DNA from: Gigaspora rosea
Lineage: Eukaryota > Glomeromycota > Glomeromycetes > Diversisporales > Gigasporaceae
Direction: 5' to 3'
Assembly: GCA_003550325.1 (NCBI GenBank)
Contig: QKWP01000061.1
Location: forward strand, 390,928 to 454,927
DNA: 64,000 nucleotides
Positions within the stretch are counted from its first letter, which is position 1. Every line of letters begins with the position of its first letter. The translations under genes were made by a program, and so were the position numbers. The notes below the pieces were generated by a model. It saw only the letters and a program-made list of their open reading frames with translations, was not told the origin of the DNA and did no database searches. This document shows, one piece after another, positions 46,107-58,439 of the stretch.

Positions 46107-46911
46107 TTTTTTAAAATTTATTTATATATTTCAAGTTATAAACTTGATAATAACTATTGCTCTACTGGACCAATTTAGATGATTTAACTACCAAAATTTT
46201 CATCTTGCTATTATAATTCTAACAAATCCAAAATCATAAAATCTAATCACAGGATCCCAAAATCATTCAACTTTTGTGCAACTTTAATAGTGATTTTTTA
46301 GAATTACTAATAAATTTCTTTAATATTGAATAACTTTTGATCCACTGGCCCATTTTGGATAATTTAACAACCAAAATGTTCATCTTAGTAAGACAATTCT
46401 AACAAGCCCAAAATCACTAAATTCTAATTACAGGATTCCAAAAATGATAAAGATTTTATTATTTGTCTAACAATTAAATTTTTATCGATTTTGGAATTCT
46501 GTAATTAGAATTTAGTGACTTTGGGCTTGTGAGAATCGTATCACTAAGATGAATATTTTGGTAGTTAAATCATCCAAATGGGCTAGTAGATCAAAAGTTA
46601 TTCAATATTAAAGAAATTTACTTAATGATTCTAAAAATTTACTATTAAAATTACACAAAAGTTGAATGATCTTGGGACTCTGTGATTAAATTTTAATGAT
46701 TTCAGGCTTGTTAAATTGTCTCAGTGAGATGAACATTTTGTTAGTTAAATAATTCAAATTGGTCTAGTAGAACAATAGTTATTAATAATTTTATAATTTT
46801 ATACTTTTGAGCAAAATTATAAAATTTTGACCAGAATTATAATTATAATCTAATATTTTTAGAACCCCTCCCACCTACCAAAAATTACGTAATTTTTGGA
46901 AGACTCATATT

Positions 46912-47026
46912 AAAATTTGAGTTTATCATACTAAAATTTGAGTTTATTACATCAATTATTAATAATAATGTGATAAACTCGAATTTTGGTATAATAAACT
47001 CAAATTTTGATGTGATAAACTTGAAT
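46912..47026. repeat. Hairpin of TTTGAGTTTATCA repeats
   Basis: AAAATTTGAGTTTAT is present twice, followed by two inverse copies (ATAAACTCGAATTTTGGT, ATAAACTCAAATTTTGA) around an AATTATTAATAATAAT centre. Confidence 0.6.
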
Positions 47027-47761
47027 ATTTAACTTCAGTTCTAACTTCTACTTATGTTAACACTGCTAATAGGTATTTAAAGATTAGAATAAATCAAAAA
47101 TTAGTAATTAGAGTTGGTTTAAGGTCTGATATATTCAATTAGAAGTTAGAGTTTGGTTTTAACAATTTTAAACAATTTTAAGATTTTATAAATAAAAATT
47201 AATAAGGTATTATTTATAGCAATAGGTCACCATGGTAGCCTATATTAATAGCCAATCAAAATTAAATATAACTATATAATATGTTGCTTATTATTGCCAA
47301 TTAAAATTTCCTACAAATTTTCTAACTTTTATAATAAAAAAGCTCAAAAAAAATTTTCTAGCTCTAAATATAATTGGATACTATATGTAGAATTGCTATA
47401 TTAAATGTATATATGTTAATAAATAAATTTAAATAAATAAATTTTTAATTAATAAATTAATCTAAATTTATTAAAAAAATTATTATAAGCATTAGTTTAT
47501 AGTAACTCATTGTTTATAATTAACCAATCAAAATAAGTCACATGAGTCCATATTAAAAAAAATAATAAAAATACAAAAAAAAATACAAAAAAAAATAAAT
47601 TAAAAATTAAAAAAATAAAAAATACAAACAATACAAGAAAAATAAAACTGGTTCAAACTCTAAACCCAGTTTTAATCAATTTAATATAAATTTAATTTTA
47701 ACTTCTATACTATATTCCAATTATTAACTAATATCAAATATTGTGCTAAAAAAATAAAAAA
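47027..47761. other. AT-rich non-coding stretch
   Basis: Very low GC with A-rich low complexity at 47555-47645. No gene. Confidence 0.45.
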
Positions 47762-47953
47762 GTCTATTTGTAACAGCCTGTTACACACTTATTTGTAACA
47801 GCCAATAAGGCCATATTAATGTTAAGTAAAGTTGAAGTTAGAATTAGGGTTAAAATTAATACAGGATTGCAAGAGGATCATTTTTTGTTAAAAGTGCAAT
47901 AGGGGTTATTATAGTAAAATTTTGAGTTATAAATAAAGCTGTTACAAATAGAT
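47762..47953. mobile_element. About 192 bp MITE (CTATTTGTAACAGC ends)
   Basis: CTATTTGTAACAGC is inverted as GCTGTTACAAATAG. The interior has AGGGTTAAAATTAATACAGG and GCAAGAGGATCATTTTTTGT, related to the direct repeats at 12171 and 12530. Confidence 0.6.
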
Positions 47954-48221
47954 TCGTCCAAAAAAAATTATATTATACTATATCCTATACTAACAATTTG
48001 CTATGTCCTAATCTATCATACTATGTTTTATATTAACTATTATACTGCAGTTTATACTATCACACTATGTTTATTCTACTATTGTGCTTTGTTTATTCTA
48101 ACTATTGCACTCAATTTATTTGTAAAAAAAAATTACCAAGAAAAAAACTTTAGAATTGTAAAATAAAAAAAAAAATACTATTGTGCAGCATTTTATGCTA
48201 TTTTACTTTGTCTATTTGAAC

Positions 48222-48660
48222 TTTTTTTTTATACTTAACACTTCTTCTATGTAATCCTCCTGTTTGAACAACATTTTCAACTATCTCAGATAAGCCATCT
48301 AGCTTGCTTTACGCTGCCCAAACAACCTTACAGATCTCTCTTCCTGTAGTGTTTCAGTTTTTGTCTGATAGAGTTCCAGCTGCTCAGAAGATTACGGCAA
48401 GTAAATATTTCATCTGGCTTGCCTTTTTGACACCCAAATATAGGTTTGCACTGATGTTATTTATACTTTCTGCAGGATCATCTGATCTTCCTCGGTCCAA
48501 CTCTGTGCTTCATTGGACTGATCTTACATTTTGTATGATTTCAGTTATTCCTAATCGGGTTCTAACTATTAAATTCAATTTACTACCAAGCAGTATTGAA
48601 CTGGCAACCTTTAATTGAAGACCTGAAAGCATAACTACTATGCTATCGACCACAAATAAC
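48222..48660 (-). mobile_element. tRNA-headed SINE, 439 bp
   Basis: The 13-bp duplication TGTCTATTTGAAC (48209-48221) and TGTCCATTTGAAC (48661-48673). The minus-strand head CGATAGCATAGTAGTTATGC and B-box-like GCCAGTTCAATACT match the SINE at 45045. The 3' A tail is seen as a plus-strand T run at 48222-48230. It is shorter and more mutated than the other copy. The 104-codon plus-strand frame inside it is antisense and incidental. Confidence 0.8.
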
Positions 48661-48812
48661 TGTCCATTTGAACTATTATGCTATATTTATACTAACTATT
48701 ATACTTTGTTTATTCTAACTATCACTAATGTTTGTTTCTAATTAAAAAAAAAAGAAACAATAGTCTATATATAAAAAATTTTGTTATTCTGTATTCTATA
48801 GTGCCTATTTAA

Positions 48813-49703
48813 GAGGCTTTCAGAAATTATGTAATTTTTTGGTAGGTAGGTAGGGTCCCACAAATATCAGGTTATAATTATAATTCTGGTCGAATTTTTA
48901 TAATTCTGGTTAAAAGTATAAAATTATAATATTATTAATAACTATTGTTCTACTAAACCAATTTAGATGATTTAACTACCAAAATGTTCATCTCACTGAG
49001 ACAATTCTAACAAGCCCATCTAGTCACAGGGCCACAAAATCATTTAACTTTTGTATAACTTTAATAGTGATTTTTTAGAATCACTAAGTAGTTTCTTTAA
49101 TATTGAATAACTTTTGATCTACTGGCCCGTTTTGAATGATTTAACTACCAAAATGTTTATTTCAGTGAGGCAATTCTAACAAGCCCAAAATTGCTAAATT
49201 CAATCACAGGATTCCAAGATCGATAAAGGTTTGTATTGTTAGACAAACAATAAAATCTTTATTGATCTTGAAATCCTGTGATTAAAATTTAGCGATTTTG
49301 TTCTTGTTAGAATCGTCTTACTGAGACAAACATTTTGGTAGTTAAATTATCCAAAATGGGCTAGTGAATCAAAAGTTATTTAATATTAAAGAAATTACTT
49401 AGTAATTCTAAAAAATCTCTATTAAAAGTACACAAAATTTGAATGATCTTGGGACCCTGTGATTAGATTTTAACAGTTTTAGGCTTGTTAGAATTATCTC
49501 AGTGAGACAAATATTTTGGTGAATAAATTATCTAAATTGGTCCAGTAGAGCAATAGTTATTATCACTTTATAAATTGAAACATATGAATAAATTTTAAAA
49601 AATATAAAATTTTGATTGGCTAATAGAGTATCAGGTGTGGGTGGGTGGAATAAAATTTTGAAATTATTAGTAACAAAATATTACATAATTTTTGAAAGCC
49701 CCC
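48813..49703. mobile_element. PIF/Harbinger-like foldback element, copy 3 (891 bp)
   Basis: It is flanked by TAA (48810-48812) and TTA (49704-49706); the ends are GAGGCTTTCAGAAATTATG and inverse of GGGGGCTTTCAAAAATTATG. It is uninterrupted and provides the empty sites for the insertions nested in the copy at 44686. Confidence 0.8.
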
Positions 49704-51039
49704 TTAGTATATAAAAATATATTTATTATTTTGGTATATACTTATTTTAAATAAGCTTATTTAGAACTCCAAATCATAATCTATATTTTATTAATTAATT
49801 CTAACTTAAGATTTTAAATAAATTTGTTTAAAATATAAAAATTTATTTATATTATTCAAGCTTAAACTAGTTTCAAACTTCGAAATCAAAGTTAAACCAA
49901 ATTTAATTGTTTAGTTTAAGTTTACTATACCATACTGAGCAAAAAACCCAGGGTCTAATACAAAATTCCTAATGGGGCTTTCAAAAATCAGCTAATTTTT
50001 TTTTACTCTGAGCCCACCTCACCCCTATCATACCCACCCCCACCTGATACCCAATTAGCCAATCAGATTTTACGATTATTAAAAAGTTAGATATAAAATT
50101 TAATAGTAACTAACTTTTGATCTACTTGGCCAATTTCGATGATTTAACTACCAAAATAATCCTCTCAATAAGAGGATTCTAGCAAGCCAAAAAATCACTA
50201 AAATCTAATCACTAGATCCTAAGATCAGAATAGATTTGTATTACTATAAAAGGTTTAGATTTATTAAAAAATTATAAACTATTTATAGAAACAATTTTAT
50301 TCTGATCTCTGGATCCTGTAATTGGATTTTTATGATTTTGGGCTTGCTAGAATCCTCTCATTGAGTGATCATTTTGGTAGTTAAATCATCAAAATTGGCC
50401 TAGTAGATCAAAAGTTATTAACAATTGAAATTAATTTTTAATTGTTAATAATTTTTGATCTACTGGGCCAATTTTGATGATTTAACTACCAAAATGATCA
50501 GCTCAATGAAAGGATTCTAGAAACCCAAAATCATACAAATTCAATCACAGGATTCAAAGATCAGAATAAATTTATGTTACTATAAATGGTTTATAATGTT
50601 TTAATAAATTATAAAACTTTTATAGTAATTTATTTCTATTCTGATCTTAGGATCTAGTGATTAGATTTTAATAATTTTGGCTTGCTAGAATCCTCTCATT
50701 GAGTGGATCATTTTGGTAGTTAAATCATTAACTTTTATCCAGTAAATTAAAAGTTATTAATTATTAAATATTGTTAATAAATCTATAATTTTGGTCAAAA
50801 ATAATTTTGTAACTTTGGCCAGAATTATAAAATTTTGGCTGGAATTATATCTTACTAGTTCGATAGGTGGCGCTTCGCGCCACCCATCTTATTCAGTATT
50901 TGCTATCCAGTCATTAAAGTATGCATTACTATTGAGTTGGTTGTATTATAATCATGATTTCTAATATGATTTACTGTAAAGAATTTACTAATAGAGCACA
51001 TATAATAGTTAAGGATTAGTATTTTAGTTGCCGGTATTA

Positions 51040-53400
51040 TAATTTCTAAAATGTCACTGATGGCAGCCTTAATTTTCTCGAATTACCTGATAGATCTGAA
51101 AAAAAGAAAAATACAAAATTTTCTGATTCCATGTTATGCAAACAGGAAAATTAACTTTGCATGACTTTAGATTTGAACATGATCATATTAACTTACAATA
51201 GATTAAAAAAAAAAACAAAAATCCAACCCTCTGACTAAAATTATAGAACTCACATGTTATGCAAAACGAAACATTAATATTGCGTGGCCTTATCATAATT
51301 ATTATTATAAGTTACCATTAAAAATTCAGTTACAGAACTTACCCACTACTATATTATTACAACGTGTAGTTAAAATTGAGAAGTTCGAAACAGGATTTTT
51401 CTGAATTTCTGGCATAAGTTGCTATAAAAACATTCTGTTTAAGAACTTGCTAGCACAATAGACATAAAAGCTAAAAATGAGTTAGTATCAGAATTATAAT
51501 TCTACTATAAAAAATTGTGTTACAAAACTTACCTGCCGACCCAAGTTTACAAAAAAAAATTTTTTTAAAAAATTTCAATTGTGCTAATTATTCCTTCTCC
51601 GGTGTTACCGATGGCAGCCTTAATTTTCTTGAATTACCCGCTAGATCTGAAAAAAGATCCAAAATTTTTTGATTTCATGTTATGCAAATTAACTTTGCAT
51701 GGCTTTAGATGTGAATATGAGCATATTAATTTACAATAGATTAAAAAAAAAATTATTTGACCCACCAATTGAAATTTTGGAACTCCATTTTATACAAAAC
51801 GAAAATTTAATTTTGCATGGCCTTATCATATTATTATTATAAGTTACTATTAAAAATTATGTTACAGAACTTACTACTGCTCTATTTAAGTCATGCAAAG
51901 TTAATTTTTTGGTTTGCATAACCTGATGTTTCAAAATTCTGGTCGGCAGGTCAGAATTTTTTTTTTTCTAAAAAAAAATAACTTTGATGGCCTAAATTAA
52001 TTCATGTTCACATTAAAGGTCATGCAAAGTTATTTCTTCGGTTTGCATAATATGAAATTAGAAAATTATGTTTTTTTTTATCGGACCTATCGGGTAATTC
52101 TGGAAAATTAAGGTTATCATTGAGAGAAAAAAATTAAATGGCAAATTGAAATAATGGCACAATAAGAATTTAAAAAAATTTTTTTTTTGGAAAAATTGGG
52201 TCAGCAGGTTTTCAAAACGAAAAATTAACTTCGTGTGGCCTTACTTCAACGTGTGGTTAAAATTGAGATAGCTCACAATAAAATCTTTTTGATTTTCTAA
52301 AGATTAAAGATGAGTTAGTATTGGAATTATAATTCCTATTGTAAAGAATTATAGTACAAAACTTACAAAAGTTTTTTTTAAAATTCAGTTGTGCCAATTA
52401 TTCCATTTTTGCTATTTAATTTTTTTTCTTCAGTATCACCAATGGCAGCTATAATTTTTTCGAATTACCTGATAAATCTGAAACAAAAATCCAAAATTTT
52501 TTGATTCTATGTTATGCAAACCAAAAAATTAACCTTGCGTGGCTTTAGATGTGAACGTGAGCATATTAATTTACTATAGATTAAAAAAAAAATAAAAAAA
52601 TCTGACCCACTGACTGAAATTTTGGAGCTCCATGTTATGCAAAACAAAAAATTAATATTGGTGGCCTTATTATAATTTTTATTATAAGTTACCATTAAAA
52701 ATTCTGTTACAGAACTTACTCACCACTCTATCTATTACTACATGTGTAGTTAAAATTTAGATAGTTCGCAATAGAATTTTTCTGATTTATTGGCACAAAT
52801 TACCATAAATAAAATTCTGTTTAAGAACTTGCTAGATTAGTAGACAAAGGTTAAAGATGAGTTTGTGTTGGGATTATAATCTTTACCATAAAAAATTGTG
52901 TTATTTGTGTTATAAAACTTACTTGCCGACCCAATTTTTCAAAAAAAATTTTTTTTTAAAAAAAAATTTCTATTGTACCAAATATTTCGCTTTTGCTATT
53001 TAATTTTTTTTCTGGTGTCGCCTGATGGTGACCTTAATTTTTCTGAATTACCCAATGGATCCAAAAAAAATCTAAATTTCTGATTCCATGTTATGCAAAC
53101 CAAAAAATTGACTTTGCTGCTTTAGATGTGAACATGAGCATATTAATTGACTGAAATTTTGGAACACCATTACCATTAAAAATTCTGTTACAGAACTTAT
53201 CCACTGCTCTATTATTACCACATGTGACAAAATTGAGATAGTTCGCAATAGAATTTTTATGATTTTCTGGCATAAGTTGCCATAAAAAAATTCTGTTTAG
53301 AACCTACTTGCTAGTGCAATACACATAAAAGTTAAAGATGAGTTAGTATCGGAATAATAATTTCTACTTCAAAAAATTGTTACAAAACTTACCGCTATTC
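51040..53400. repeat. Complex long-unit repeats inside the Helitron
   Basis: The block GGCAGCCTTAATTTTCT...GATCTGAAAAAA...GATTYCATGTTATGCAAA recurs in direct orientation near 51064, 51611, 52445 and 53027. Part of it is inverted near 51890-52130 (CATGCAAAGTTATTTCTTCGG). The pair TTATGCAAA / ACTTTGCATGG is found in every unit. Units are 500-800 bp and heavily diverged. Confidence 0.7.
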
Positions 53401-54254
53401 CAGTGATCATTGGATATGATTAAAATTTAGTTTGCATTGTAATTATCATGGCTTTTACCATGAGAACTTGCCTATTGTTTTGATATGTGGTTAAGGTTGA
53501 GCTAGTTTGCATTAGAAAATATTTCGACACCTACCATAGTTATTGTAAAACAACTCCGTTGCATTGCTGTATCATTGTTTCTGGTTTTTTTTTGTATTAG
53601 GCCATGTGACACCAATGACAAAGCTAGACCTGCGTCAAGCTAGCAGCAAAAACAAAAGAATAATAATTCTTGCCCTTCCTCTTTAAATAGCAATTTAGCT
53701 ATGACCTCATATTTAATCAAACTAAGTTGACATTCCTCACCCAATACATCATCCTTACAAATTTACAATAAATTATTACATCATACTTACCAATCGATTT
53801 TTACATACTATCCCCAAATTCCAGTTCGGATGCGTCAGATCTAGGGCGGTATTTAGCCCTCGTGGTTAGCAGGTTCTATAGCAAAATTATCAGCTAGCAT
53901 TTTTTACTTATGATTTATTAGTAAAATTTATTATGATCTTGGGGTAAAATTGATCAATTCTAATCCAGCTAATCATGATTCCGATGCACTTCATGTAGAG
54001 ACCCTCTTTATGAGTTTTACCAATCGCATCATGAGCTGGCCATGGTCTCATGACAAATGAATGCCTCGTGACTTCATTTATGGCATCCTGCTCACATTGA
54101 CTCAATTGTACAAATCCAGCCCTGAGCTTAATTTAGTGGATCCGGCCATGCTCTTGTTGCTGGTTTCACAGGGCACTTGCTCCTGTTTAGCATTTTTTTG
54201 ATCTGTCGACTTTACGTCGACTTGAATTGAATCAAATAGATTACATTTCCGTCT
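53401..54254. other. 5' part of the Helitron, no recognised gene
   Basis: Mixed composition, GC-richer at 53810-54180. A 65-codon minus-strand frame (MSQCEQDAINEVTRHSFVMR...) has no recognisable domain. It may be captured host DNA. Confidence 0.35.
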
Positions 54255-54590
54255 ATAGTCATAATTTTTCATAGTTTTTCACACGCCTTGATAATGTTTG
54301 ACACATTATCCGAATAAACAGCCACTCACTGCATAGCATTTTGTGTCGATCAAAATGTGTGTTTTTTTAGTGTTTTCTAATAATAACTTATATAATAACT
54401 AATTAATAATGCAATACTTACATCATCGTGACGTTATATAATTGTCATAGTTTTTTACATAGTTTTTTCACACACTTAGATCACATTTAACACATGATCT
54501 AGTTTATTTTATAAAATCATGAATAAACAGCCAATCACTACACAGCATTTTGTCGATCAAAATGTGCGTTATTTTAGTATTGTTTTAATT
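54255..54590. repeat. Direct repeat pair near the Helitron 5' end
   Basis: CATAGTTTTTCACAC...GAATAAACAGCCACTCACTG...TTTTGTGTCGATCAAAATGT at 54270-54365 recurs at 54440-54575 with the same order. A CGATCAAAATAAACA-related word also occurs in the MITE at 24304. Confidence 0.65.
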
Positions 54591-54828
54591 AATTAATTAA
54601 ATTAAGCCTTTTTTAAATTACGACTTTAGACGACCCCAAATTTGACAATTATATGGACGATCAAGAAGTTGTAATAGTTACATATTTGACATATATCGAC
54701 AGAATCATACCAATTCACAGGTACCCAATCAAAAACGTTTAAACGGACGAACTCTGAATTAGATAGTTTAGATACTTTAGCTGACCTACCCAACCACTGA
54801 AATCAGCTGATTTCTGGAAGCCCCCTAA

Positions 54829-55832
54829 TCAAAAACTTACAAAGTACTCCAGATATTTTATTCGATAACAGATATTTTGTACAATAGAATCTTTTTACAA
54901 GGAGTATTTTGTATGGGGTATTTTGTAGTTACTTAGCATTTTGCACAATGAATTTTTGGCAAAATCATTATAAAAATTATTTAATTAAATCAATTAATTG
55001 AAATAATTGAGCAATACCTCGATCACCAGCAAATCTCATTAAGAGTTCTGCTTGATACTAAATATTAATAAATATAAAATATCTAGGCCTTTTACAAAAT
55101 CCTTTATCAAATAATTGCAAAATACCAGGTATTATACTTGGTAAAAAAAAAATGGCATATAAAATACTCAGATCTTTTGCATAGTGAATATTCAGAAAGA
55201 GGTTTTTTTTCTTAGTGCAGTACAATAATTTAAATTTAAAAAAAATTTTATGAATTCAGATTTAAGTTAAAATTAATAAATTTTTTTAAAGTTTGGTTCT
55301 GGTTTAAGTTTGAGCCTTAATTAAACTCAAACTAACTTTAAAACCCTAAAACTAATATAAAAATACAATTTATTTTTATTTAATAAATATATGCATTAAA
55401 CTATCAATTTTTCAAAAAAAAAATAGTAATATAAAAAAGCTATTAAGTTGTTACTCTTCAAATTCTACTAGTAATACTATTTGTAATCTTGGTATTACTA
55501 TCTAGAATAAGAGCTATTAGATACAGTTGTATAATATTATACAAACCAATTTAAAAACCAGGCTAATTAAAATCTATTTTTGTATTTGGCAAGCCCTAAA
55601 CAAAGAAGTAATAAAAACTTCTAATAGTACTATTAAAACTGAACCAAAAACTAAAAAAATAGATAACAAAATCTATAATACAAAAAAATTAATGTTCATT
55701 TTGTTCTGTATTATATAATCATTCTTTGTTTTGATTTTTAGACTAATTCAGAATTGATTGGTTAAATATAATAGGTTACTATTATGTAATTTGTGATATT
55801 GGCCTTATATATAATTTTTCAATAATAATATA
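54829..55832. other. AT-rich stretch with a retroelement fragment
   Basis: Positions 55575-55690 (TTTGGCAAGCCCTAAACAAA then AGTACTATTAAAACTGAACC) match 57255-57330 of the element at 57022, strongly C-to-T mutated. The rest is featureless. Confidence 0.55.
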
Positions 55833-56140
55833 CAGTTAAATCTCCATAAATATAAGATATACAGACAAGGCTACAATATGCATTTAGAGAGGTATTGCAT
55901 TAAGAAAGAGTCAATTAAATTGTAGCTTTAAAAATTAGATTGTCAAGTTTGTATAACTTCTACTAAAAATATATAACTATCTTAAATACTAAAATTTAAT
56001 TGGCTATATTTGAAATAGAAAATTATTTAAAAGAATATGCATTTACAGAATATAGAACATGTATTTAGTACTAATAACTTTTTATGTACAAGACAAATCA
56101 TATTGTATTTATAAAAGTTGCATTTATAGAGATCTAACTA
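55833..56140. mobile_element. Decayed TA-flanked MITE, 308 bp
   Basis: The ends CAGTTAAATCTCCATAAAT and inverse of TAGTTAGATCTCTATAAATG lie between TA dinucleotides. The pattern equals the CAGTCAGACCTC...TAAATGCAT ends at 10584 after C-to-T changes. Confidence 0.65.
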
Positions 56141-57021
56141 TAATATATATATAGTATAAATTATTAATAATAAAAAATCTATTAAAATATTTTTGCAAAA
56201 TACTTTGGGTAAATCGCATTATGTAAAAAAAATATCATAACTTTAAATAGTCTTTTAAATTTTTTAGAGACCTTTGAAACTTGGCTATTTTTAGCCTTTT
56301 TACTAGTAAATTTTATTTATAAATTTTATATTAAAAATTACATTTAAATTTTTAAATTTATATTACTCTTAATATATTAACTTAAATGTTAATAAATTTC
56401 ATAAATTAGAATTAAAAGTTTGGTTTTAACAACTTCTGATAAATTTAAACAAAATTTATTTAATAAATTTTTTTTTAAATTATAGTTAAAAAACTAAAGA
56501 ACCTATATGAAATAATAAAATAGTAATAATTTTCAACTAGCAGCTTACAATATTTATAGTAGAAATAATATTTTCATAATATAACTAATAATAAAACTTT
56601 TAATGTAGTAAGCTATAAACATTTTTTATATAATTTAAATTTAAATTTACTAATTCTATTAAAAAAATTTATAAAAAATTTAGTATTTATAGTGTACTAC
56701 ACATTGTAAATTTGAAGCAACAAAAAATAGCAGTTACAAAGGAATTTTTTTTTTAAACAAGTTTATTATTAATATTAAAAAAAATTTTGCCCAATTAAAC
56801 TACTACTAAACTACAGTATTAATCAGATTTTTGTATACAAAAATTATATATATATATATTTTTTTAGATTTTTAACCTATTCTTCTAACTGTACTACCGG
56901 TAGTCTTTAAATCTAAATCCTATCTATTAAAATTAGTCAATAATTGGCCTTAAATGGTATCATCATATTACAAAGTACTACTGGTAGCACATCTAAATCC
57001 TATCTATTAAAAATAAAGTTA
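56141..57021. other. AT-rich spacer with a short tandem duplication
   Basis: CTAAATCCTATCTATTAAAA occurs at 56911 and again at 56993 with CTACYGGTAG upstream of each. No gene. Confidence 0.5.
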
Positions 57022-58026
57022 TAGGGTGTGGTGATTTAGAAAAGTTGGTAAGTTGTCACTCCCAAAGTGACAGGTTTAGAGTTCAAATCCCACTGGCTAT
57101 GCTTTTGGAAAAATGGACCTATGTTCTAGTAACCATTTCCTGTAGATTAGTTGGGTATATTATCTGTAGTCCTTGGTTACTATCTCGAATGGGAGCTTTC
57201 GGGCGAAGTTGTGTCTTATAACACAGACAAATCCAAGGAACTGGGAAAATAGAAACCCATTTGGCAAGCCCTGAGTAAAGAGGTAGCAAAGATCTTTGAT
57301 GGTGCTACCAAAACTGGAATATTGGACCGAAGCTGAAGAACCGGACGTCGACCTTAGAGACAAGGTCTACCAACCTGGCTGCCAGAGTCGTACTAAAGGA
57401 AAAGGACCTATGTTATAAAAGTAGGTACTAGGGAGAGAAAAACTATAATGGTACCTAATGCCGAGTGCTAACTAAATTGGAAGTCTGGAATGTATCGGGG
57501 AAGGACCAGTAGGAAGGTAATGGTAAGTACTGGGGTTGGAGTGAACCTTACAAGAAAGAAGTAGGTAATGGTAGCAGTTGCAGGGTATTTTCTAACTGCA
57601 AGTGTAAGCCTCAGTGAATTCGTAAGTTACCAAAATATAGATAATACCTGTATAGAACAGGGACTGCTTTATCAAGTTTCTCATGAGAATAAACTAGTCC
57701 TAAGGGAGGGCTTGTTGGCATCTGAGGTTGTTCTTAACTGGCTAATGTATCAGAGGGCTGACCTGGTAATACAAGTAGAGCTAGCAGGCGAAGCTTGGAC
57801 CAGAGTGTTTAAATAGGCAATCCCCTAGTTGGGTTGCAGGTATGGCTGCTAGTGTAGAACTTTAATATGAACTACTTAAATTAGACAATCAAAAGATGTA
57901 TGTGTGGCTAGTTGTACTCTCATTCATATAACAAATATTGGGAGCCCGTAGAGGTTGCCGGGGTCCACATACTTGAATAAAAAGACTTCCACCTATAGCA
58001 GCAGACTTTAACTTTAAAAAAAAAAT
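57022..58026 (+). mobile_element. tRNA-headed non-LTR/SINE-like element, 1.0 kb
   Basis: The head at 57028-57096 is tRNA-like: A box TTTAGAAAAGTTGGTAAG, a 5-bp anticodon-type stem GTCAC/GTGAC with loop TCCCAAA, and B box AGAGTTCAAATCCC. The acceptor stem does not close. The 3' end is an A10 run at 58016-58025. The body matches 60309-61185 in the opposite orientation. An 82-codon frame (57568-57816) shows no domain and is not conserved as a frame in the other copy. No reverse transcriptase is seen. Confidence 0.7.
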
Positions 58027-58439
58027 AGTAGAAAAATGACCTTTTGGTATTTTGGCAACTTTCTCGTAAACTTCTTTTTTGGTAAACTTCATTACTTTTT
58101 TCTATTAAAATATTAATATAAATAGTTTTATACTTCATACATATTGCTCACATAATAACTTGGAAGTTATGAAAATTTAAATTTTATTGATAAGTATAAA
58201 CTAAAACTTAAGGTTACTTTTTAAAATTTTAATAGTATAGGCCATTTAAAATTAATTTTTTAGTTAATATTATTCCTTTTATGTTCTTAATAAAACAAAT
58301 ATATAAAAAAAGTAAAAAGTAAAAATAATTAAAATACTGTATAACTATGAAATAATAAATAGATACGGTTTTGAATTTTGATCTAAATTAAGCTTAATTT
58401 AGACCAAAATTTAAAATAACTCTCTATGTATTAGTTTAA

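Larger units (their letters stand above)
44686..46907. mobile_element. PIF/Harbinger-like foldback element, copy 2, with nested insertions
   Basis: The left end GGGGGCTTCCAGAAATTACG follows TTA; the right end AATTACGTAATTTTTGGAAG is slightly decayed. Removing the insertions at 44715-44894 and 44984-46106 with one copy of each 8-bp duplication leaves about 903 bp, matching the 900 bp copy at 1406. The interior repeats GATGATTTAACTACCAAAAT in both orientations. Confidence 0.75.
50855..54772 (-). mobile_element. Non-autonomous Helitron, 3.9 kb
   Basis: On the minus strand it starts TCTAAACTATCTAATTC (5' TC) and ends with stem GGTGGCGC-GAA-GCGCCACC, a 7-base spacer TATCGAA, and CTAG. The host base on the 5' side is A and on the 3' side is T, the Helitron insertion rule, and there is no target duplication. 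Joining the outside bases gives CTTA|TACTTTAGCTGACC, while the uninterrupted sister element near 1457-1475 reads CTTATACTTTGGCGACC on the same strand, so the borders are exact. There is no Rep/helicase frame; it would depend on an enzyme encoded elsewhere. The interior is largely the complex repeat at 51040-53400. Confidence 0.85.
49973..54825. mobile_element. PIF/Harbinger-like foldback element, copy 4, split by a Helitron
   Basis: TAA lies on both sides (49970-49972, 54826-54828); the ends TGGGGCTTTCAAAAATCAGC and inverse of GGGGGCTTCCAGAAATCAGC. The element body is 49973-50854 plus 54773-54825, about 935 bp, close to the sister copies. The inverted block TTTTGATCTACT...GATGATTTAACTACCAAAAT occurs four times. 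The remainder is the nested Helitron. Confidence 0.8.

Noticed and set aside
48304-48618. 104-codon plus-strand ORF
   Set aside because: Antisense to a SINE bounded by a 13-bp duplication; no domain.
57028-57096. tRNA gene (Gly-like anticodon loop)
   Set aside because: The anticodon-type stem is good, but the acceptor stem fails and it heads a repeated 1 kb element.
57568-57816. 82-codon ORF as a gene
   Set aside because: It lies within a dispersed retroelement, and the frame is not kept in the other copy.
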